Source of the DNA: Hirundichthys speculiger
Taxonomy: Eukaryota; Chordata; Actinopteri; Beloniformes; Exocoetidae
DNA length: 64,000 nt
Assembly: GCA_018398805.1 (NCBI GenBank)
Contig: JAGFBZ010000373.1
Location: 1,550,001 to 1,614,000, forward strand
Reading direction: 5' to 3'
Position 1 is the stretch's first letter. Each line of letters starts with the position of its first letter. The notes below the pieces were generated by a model. That model was not told the origin of the DNA. It saw only the letters and a program-made list of their open reading frames with translations, and did no database searches. The position numbers and the translations under genes are program-made. Below are positions 58,124 to 64,000 of the stretch, one piece after another.

Positions 58124-60224
58124 GAAATTGTTATAACGTGTACTAATGAGCATAAATAATAATGTTCGTCCAAGGAACGTCGTTTGACCTTTTTTATTGT
58201 TCACATACACACTACAACATGATCCCAGTCTGGCAATATGTCTAATCTCTGCAATTATACTCTGTCTCGGTATATGTATATCTACAGGTGATATTTTATG
58301 GGTTTTCCCTCTGGTGGCCTGGGGGTAGTACTGCATATTAAAATACTCAGGATACCACATCCCTCCCCTCTTAAGTTTAAAGTACTCAAGTGAAATTAAC
58401 TATAACTGTCACCTTCAACATTAGATTTACTTTAAACTTTAACAGCAAAATTACACATATACTCAATTTCAAAAAACCTTAAAATAACTGAACTCTGTTA
58501 TTGTACTTCTCTTAAAGGTTAAAGGTCAATTAACTCAAAACTCTCACAAATGTGTGTTTTTTTTAACACTAACTATGAAGATTGGTAGACTGCCCAACCT
58601 TCCAATACATATCCCAGAGTATATTCTGACTCATTCTTGAGCAATGTCAATTCTAATTTACAAAGTTTGGTATGTGTAGATCTTCGCAGCACAGGTGTTG
58701 GTTCAGCTCCTGTCTCTGGAAAACGTTCAGCTGGAGGATGAACCTGGGCTGGCTCGCTTGTTCTGGCAACTGCAGGCGGTCAGGCTCTCCTCTCACTTCA
58801 GGACTGGACATGGTTTGATGATGCATGATGACGCTTGCAAATCTGGTCAACGTGACGTCTCATCACGCGTCCAGTGTTCTCGTCAACTACTGCTGGTATC
58901 CACTTTGGTCCATAGCTGTAGTTACGAACACGTACATCATCTCTAGATGCAAAACGTCTCCACTTACTGTGTGTCGTGATGTTCTTTTTGTTTAAGTTGT
59001 TTCTTACAAATCTTTGACTTCACATCAGGCAGCAGAAGATCCAGTGTAGAACGCAGTCGTCTGGACGTGAGCATTTCAGCGGGTGATAAGCCAGTAGTAC
59101 TTTGTGGTGTAATTCTGTAGTTGAACAGAAATCTGGCTATTTTTGTTTCTAGTGTGTCTCCCTTTGTTTTCTTCATTCCCTGTTTGAATGTCTGAACAGC
59201 TCATTTCTGCGAGGCCATTTGTTGCTGGGTGGAAAGGTGCTGTATTCCATTCTGCTTCAGGAATGTTTCGAACTCTTGACTCGTAAAGCTTGTTCCGTTG
59301 TCAGATACTGTTGTCTGGGGTAGACCATGTATACTAAAGCACTGTCTCAGCTTTTCAATTGTCACCTGACTTGTTGCACCGTTTGTTGGATAAACATCAA
59401 TCCATTTGGAATGCGCATCGACAATGATCAGGAACATCTTTCCAAGGTAAGGACCTGCATAGTCTATATGCAGTCTGCTCCAGGGCGTTTCCACTCCCAA
59501 GGATGAAGCGGAGCCCCTGCAGGACACTTCCTGTTTTCTTGGCAGGTGTTACAGGACTGAACTTCCTTCTCGATATCAGAATCCATCCCTGGCCACCACA
59601 CATATGAGCGTGCCAGGCCCTTCATCCTGGATATGCCTGGGTGTTTGGCATGTAGCTGTTTCAATATGACGCTCCTTCCCTTCTTTGGAACCACCACTCT
59701 AGACCCCCAGAGTACACATCCATCTTTCACACTAAATTCCAACTTTCTCTGGCTGTACGGTTTGAAAGATGTATCCACTTCCTTTGGCCATCCTTTCAGG
59801 CACCAGAGTAACACTTGCGACAGTGTCTCCTCTTTGGCTGGATCCTCCATCACATCCAGCATAAGGACTTGGTCGGTGTCGTCCTCTTCTTCAATCTGTG
59901 GCAGAGGCAACCTGCTCAGTGCGTCTGCATTAGCATGCTCTTTTCCTGATTTGTAAATGATTTTATCCCATCCTCGTCGCCAATATGTTATAACGTGCAC
60001 TAATGAGCATAAATAATAATGTTCGTCCAAGGAACGTCGTTTGACTTTTTTATTGTTCACGCGAATACACACTACAACATGGTCCCAGTCTGGCTATCTG
60101 TCTAATCTCTGCAATTATACTCTGTCTCGGTATATGTATATCTACAGGTGATATTGGTAGGCTTTTCCCTCTGGTGGCTTGGGGGTAGTACTGCATATTA
60201 AAATACTCAGGATACCACAGAAAT
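58124..60224 (-). mobile_element. Ty3/gypsy LTR retrotransposon, internally deleted, with 5-bp TSD
   Basis: LTRs lie at 58129-58359 (3') and 59986-60219 (5'), both of the form TGTGGTATCC ... GTTATAACA on the minus strand. GAAAT flanks both sides (58124-58128, 60220-60224). A polypurine tract GAGGGGAGGGA adjoins the 3' LTR. The primer-binding site TGGCGACGAGGATGGGAT (59966-59983) fits the 3' end of tRNA-Ser(GCT). Between PBS and 3' LTR only the end of RNase H (EHANADALSRLP) and the integrase remain, with an HHCC zinc-binding segment and D...D residues; a stop and frameshift precede the third acidic residue. Gag, protease and RT are gone. It is not autonomous. Confidence 0.9.
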
Positions 60225-60465
60225 TAAACCCGTAATTTAAAGAAAGAAAATCTTGATCAAGGATTGTTAGCCAATTATAGTGCAGTAATCCCTTTATTTC
60301 TAAACTTCTCAAAAGGCTCTGCATCATCGAAGTGATATTTTTTGGACATAGATGATCTGTTTGATTAGATTCAGAGAACATCACACAGAAACAGCACTGG
60401 TGAAAGTTACCACTAATCTCATGGCTTCAGACTATGGACTTGTGCTGAAGCAGATATGCAACAGG
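60225..60465. other. Spacer, no feature
   Basis: This unique-looking AT-rich sequence between the gypsy element and a hAT MITE has no supported gene. Confidence 0.4.
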
Positions 60466-60640
60466 CAGGGGCGCCGCTAGGGATTTTGGGCCCCATGAAA
60501 AGAATCTTTACCGGGCCCCTCAACACAGCGGCGAAATTTGTTGATGCTATTTTTGATCATCATTAGGGGCCTCTCTGGGCCCCCCTCAATCATGGGCCTC
60601 TATAATCCGTATCCTTTACCCCCCCTTTTCGGCGCCCCAG
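60466..60640. mobile_element. Short hAT MITE with 8-bp TSD
   Basis: The element starts CAGGGGCGCCG and ends CGGCGCCCCAG. GCAACAGG is duplicated at 60458-60465 and 60641-60648. An 8-bp duplication and CAG-type ends are hAT features. It is 175 bp and non-coding. A truncated relative is at 31722-31853. Confidence 0.85.
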
Positions 60641-61442
60641 GCAACAGGGGAAGTATGACATGATTTTTCTTACATGTAATACCTGCAGAACAATTCTTTA
60701 AGAGCTAGTACCCATAATCACCAAAGAACCCCGAACAAAATGTTTGGTTTGAATGTATCTTATAATTGTTTGTATCTACAGCTTCAGCTTCACATGGTCT
60801 TTGACCAGGACATCATCTCCAACTTTAATCTTATAAATGTCCTTTCTAATGATACTTATTCTTTGAGGTAGTCTTTTAATCATGTTGTTACAGACCCATA
60901 CGGTGGCCCTGAAGGGCAAACGACACCAACAAAAAGAAAAACACAACGACAAAAAGGAAAACACAACGACATTAACAAAAACACAAACGACAAAAAAGGA
61001 AAAACACAACGACAATTAACAAAAAACACAACGACAAAAGGAAAAACACAACGACAAAAAGGAAAACACAAACGACATTAACAAAAACACAACGACATTA
61101 CAAAACACAACGACAAAAGGAAAACACAACGACATTAACAAAAACACAACGACATTAAAACAAAAAAACAACGACAAAAGGAAAACACAACGACATTAAC
61201 AAAACACAAACGACAATTACAAAACAACGACAAAAAGAAAACACAACCACAAAAAAGGAAAAACACATTAAAACAAAACACAACGAATTAACAAAAACAC
61301 AACGACATTAACTTCTTACGGAAAGGGTAGGTACCTCCTATGACAAGGATCATTGCTGATTGGACGAAAGCACGTCAGTCTGTTTAAAAGGTGGGGAAGG
61401 GCCCCACCCACATCTGTGGTCTACAGTCAGGTGTATTTGGAG

Positions 61443-61556
61443 ATGGCTACTACAGAAGAAGTTATTAGGCATTATTTTGATGCAGGGCATACATATGAGG
61501 TGACAGTTGACATGCTGTCCACCTTTTACAACATCAGGGTTTCCGTTGTCCAGTAA
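61443..61556 (+). pseudogene. 5' fragment of a transposase-like (integrase-core family) gene, left arm
   Basis: The frame starts MATTEEVIRHYFDAGHTYEV and runs 37 codons before a different transposon interrupts it. An inverted duplicate starts at 62720 on the minus strand. I recall this N-terminus from multi-copy fish proteins with an integrase-like catalytic core; the core is not present here. Confidence 0.5.
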
Positions 61557-62438
61557 TTGCTGGACTTTGTCTGGTAAAATATGTGGAAGTCCGGTATTTT
61601 ATAATCTCTCCGGTCAAAATGTCTGGTGAAAATACTCCTCCCAAGCACAATTTCAGTTGTAATAAAATGGGTTATTTCCACATCATTTTATGAAAAACGC
61701 CTCGGGATTCTCCCAGAGGAGCTGGTGGAAGCGGCCGGGGGGAGGGAAGTCTGGACCTCTCTGCTGAAGCTGCTGCCCCCACGACCCGACTTCGGGTCCA
61801 TCCATCCATCCATTAGCGGAAGCTAATGGATGGATGGATGGATGGATGGATGGATGGATTTTATGAAAAAAACATATACTTTTTTTTATGAATGAGTAGT
61901 GTGTGAGGACGAGTGGGCTCCAGCCACAGCTCCACTCATTGATGCCACAGGTGCGCGCAGAGACGCATCTCCGTAATGACAGCGCTCCGCGGTTATGGAG
62001 GCTTGAACTTCTCAACGGCCTGTGAAGTTCTCATCGGGGATTTCAGTGAAATCTACCCCGAGTGGGCTCAACTGGCCCAGATAGCCTGCTGATCCCTGTC
62101 TCCAGTGTGCCAGCAGAGAGAGGTTTCTCTCTGCAGAACCGCATTAAAACAGCGCAGCGGAGTCAGAAGAGCGCAAGCTTCTGCAATATTTATTTATTTT
62201 TTTTTAAGTTACGCTCGTGAGTCAATTGACGGGACTTATTTTATTTGAAATAGCCTGTTTTTCCAATAAAAAACACTATTAAATGACTTGCATTGATATC
62301 GTACTACTGCATATGATTTATTTTTAACCTCAATAAATTCATATAGCCTATGTGACCGGAATTTCAAACATTTGTCCGGTAAATTGAAAACCTGCCGGTC
62401 ACATTGTCCGGTGCCAATTTTTTCTAGTGGAAACACTG
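61535..62438. mobile_element. hAT-like GTCCGGT-rich element interrupting the transposase fragment
   Basis: It begins CAGGGTTTCCGTTGTCC and ends TAGTGGAAACACTG, an imperfect inverted repeat of hAT type. Subterminal GTCCGGT/ACCGGAC motifs are repeated on both sides. The transposase reading that stops at 61534 resumes at 62439-62445. The exact target duplication is unclear. Confidence 0.6.
61687..61860 (+). mobile_element. Rex-like LINE 3' end with GGAT tail and hairpin
   Basis: The last codons of a LINE ORF2 are readable (LGILPEELVEAAGGREVW, then SLLKLLPPRP). They are followed by CCATCCATCCATTAG and, inverted, CTAATGGATGGATGG, which together form a long hairpin at about 61800-61857. GGAT-type tails are usual for this LINE group. 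Confidence 0.65.
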
Positions 62439-62444
62439 ATCACA

Positions 62445-62578
62445 ATGAGTCTTCGCACTCTTAAAACACGGTTAAGAGAAGCAGGGTTGTATAGGAGAAA
62501 GAATTATTCCCCACTCGCTCAGGTGAGACAAGCCATACTGACAGAGCTGCGTGGACCCGGGCAAATGTTCGGCTATCG
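62445..62578 (+). pseudogene. Continuation of the transposase-like fragment
   Basis: Forty-five codons from MSLRTLKTRLREAGLYRRK to ELRGPGQMFGYR follow on from the interrupted N-terminus. The frame then runs abruptly into the inverted right arm, so the catalytic domain was lost at the foldback point. The SLRTLKRRL-type helix-turn-helix pattern fits the N-terminus of integrase-like transposases. Confidence 0.5.
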
Positions 62579-62606
62579 GCATATTTTACCGGACAAAGTC
62601 CGGCAA

Positions 62607-62720
62607 TTACTGGACAACGGAAACCCTGATGTTGTGAAAGGTGGACCGCATGTGAACTATCACCTCATATGTATGCCCTGCATCAAAATAATGCCTAATA
62701 ACTTCTTCTGTAGTAGCCAT
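62607..62720 (-). pseudogene. 5' fragment of the same transposase-like gene, right arm (inverted copy)
   Basis: This is a near-identical inverted copy of 61443-61556 (MATTEEVIRHYFDAGHTYEV on the minus strand), with a few substitutions such as VHMRSTFHNIR for VDMLSTFYNIR. It is part of the arm, not an independent gene. Confidence 0.55.
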
Positions 62721-63803
62721 CTCCAAATACACCTCACTGTAGACCACAGATGTGGGCGGGGCCCTTCCCCACATTTTAAACAGACTGACATGCTTTCGTC
62801 CAATCAGCAATGATCCTTGTCATAGCAGGTACCTACCCTTTCCGTAAGAAGTTAATGTCGTTGTGTTTTTGTTAATGTCTTGTGTTTTTTTCCTTTTTTT
62901 GTCGTTGTGTTTTTGTTTAATGTCGTTGTGTTTTTCCTTTTTGTCGTTGTGTTTTTGTTAATGTCGTTGTGTTTTCCTTTTTGTGGTTGTGTTTTCTTTT
63001 TTGTCGTTGTGTTTTTGTTAATGTCGTTGTGTTTTTGTTAATGTCGTTGTGTTTTTCCTTTGTGTTGTTTTTTTCCTTTTTGTGGTTGTGTTTTTTTTTT
63101 GTCGTTGTGTTTTGTTAATGTCGTTGTGTTTTCCTTTTGTGGTTGTGTTTTCCCTTTTGTCGTTGTGTTTTTTGTTAATGTCGTTGTGTTTTTGTTAATG
63201 TCGTTGTGTTTTTCCTTTTTGTCTTTGTTTTTTCCTTTTTGTTGTTTTTTTTTTTGTTTTTTGTGTTGTTTGTTTTTTTTTAATGTCGTTGTGTTTTCCG
63301 TTTTTGTGTTTCCTTTTTGTCTTTTTTTTTTTTTGTTGTTTTTGTTGTTTTTGTTTTTTTGTGTTTTTGTTTGTTTTGTTGTGTTTTTCCTTTTTTTGTT
63401 TTGTTTTTTCGTTTTTGTTTTCCTTTTTGTGGTTGTGTTTTCCTTTTTGTCGTTGTGTTTTTGTTAATGTCGTTGTGTTTTTGTTAATGTCGTTGTGTTT
63501 TCCTTTTTGTGGTTGTGTTTTCCTTTTTGTGGTTGTGTTTTTGTTAATGTCGTTGTGTTTTTGTTAATGTCGTTGTGTTTTCCTTTTTGTGGTTGTGTTT
63601 TCCTTTTTGTCGTTGTGTTTTTGTTAATGTCGTCGTGTTTTTGTTAATGTCGTTGTGTTTTCCTTTTTGTGGTTGTGTTTTCCTTTTTGTCGTTGTGTTT
63701 TTGTTAATGTCGTTGTGTTTTCCTTTTTGTCGTTGTGTTTTTGTTACTGTCGTTGTGTTTTTCTTTTTGTTGGTGTCGTTTGCCCTTCAGGGCCACCATA
63801 GAC

Positions 63804-64000
63804 CCAGGTTAGATTAGATAAAATTTAAATTCCAATGCAATCTGCCAGTTTACTTAGCAAGACACCTTTAAATCAAATTTGCATTTTAGAAACAATAAAA
63901 TAGTGAATAGTGAATAAAATAGTGCATTTATTTAAATTGGAATAAGTTGTATTTAGTTGTATTTAACAGTATATTTCCTATACTGAACTGGACAGTGTCC
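63804..64000. other. Right window edge, no feature
   Basis: AT-rich sequence with a direct GTGAATA repeat and no coding signal. Confidence 0.4.

Larger units (their letters stand above)
60902..63803. mobile_element. Foldback transposon with long minisatellite inverted arms (about 2.9 kb)
   Basis: The outer ends are mirror images: GGTGGCCCTGAAGGGCAAAC at 60902 and its complement ending at 63803. Each arm continues into a minisatellite of CAACGAC/AAAACA-type units (left about 60924-61305, right about 62850-63778, so unequal), then into a unique inverted segment (61320-61583 versus 62578-62830). The inner inverted segment holds the same coding start in both arms. The central loop (61584-62577) holds other transposon pieces. 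Confidence 0.85.

Noticed and set aside
60924..63778. CRISPR-like or coding appearance of the regularly spaced repeats (Phe/Cys/Val-rich frames at 63060-63817)
   Set aside because: These are minisatellite arms of a foldback element in a fish genome. Units are not separated by unique spacers, and the frames are low-complexity translations of GTTGTGTTTT repeats.

Overview
The window is nuclear DNA from a ray-finned (teleost) fish. The evidence is intron-containing vertebrate genes with consensus splice sites (an rnf20 gene with 21 coding exons and a tmem109-like gene), together with dense fish-type transposons: hAT and TTAA-target MITEs, a Tc1-like element, RTE-, L1-, L2- and Rex-like LINE pieces, a tRNA-derived SINE, and Ty1/copia and Ty3/gypsy remnants. 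There is no prokaryotic or plasmid signature. All readings come from inspection only; no database search was run.

Layout. 1-2.2 kb holds repeats, including an L1-like fragment. 2.2-19.99 kb is a transposon-built locus. A 5,395-bp tandem duplication (unit A from 2235, unit B from 7630) carries two copies of an unrecognised intronless gene made of 24- and 17-residue acidic/lysine-rich repeats. Copy A (5146-6606) is open but has lost its 3' end in a deletion of about 4.5 kb. Copy B (11664-13235) keeps the probable original 3' end but is frameshifted. hAT ends at 2918 and 19983, each flanked by GGTTAGAG, suggest that the locus travelled as, or was trapped inside, a composite hAT element. Unit B has further nested transposons and a degenerate gene remnant of a fish SAMD3-like family (15.26-16.8 kb, minus strand).

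20.2-39.2 kb contains two head-to-tail paralogous genes for type I membrane proteins with divergent immunoglobulin-like domains (453 and about 358 residues). Each has a Cys-rich juxtamembrane segment and a conserved C-terminal motif (SEPRFELK ... VY.S.KL.F). Their introns carry an RTE-like LINE, a Tc1-like remnant, a copia remnant, three copies of one TTAA MITE, a Rex-like LINE split by another MITE, and a SINE.

43.1-45.6 kb (minus) is a tmem109-like gene with one apparent frameshift. 47.5-55.9 kb (minus) is rnf20, the Bre1-type E3 ligase that monoubiquitinates histone H2B, also with one apparent one-base frameshift. 56.7-64 kb is repeats again: a tetranucleotide microsatellite, a hAT-like element, an internally deleted gypsy element with perfect 5-bp target duplications, a short hAT MITE, and a 2.9-kb foldback transposon whose arms are minisatellite.

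Functionally, rnf20 and the tmem109-like gene are conserved single-copy-type genes. The two Ig-like genes look like a local receptor family. The repeat-protein pair is the best candidate for something undescribed.
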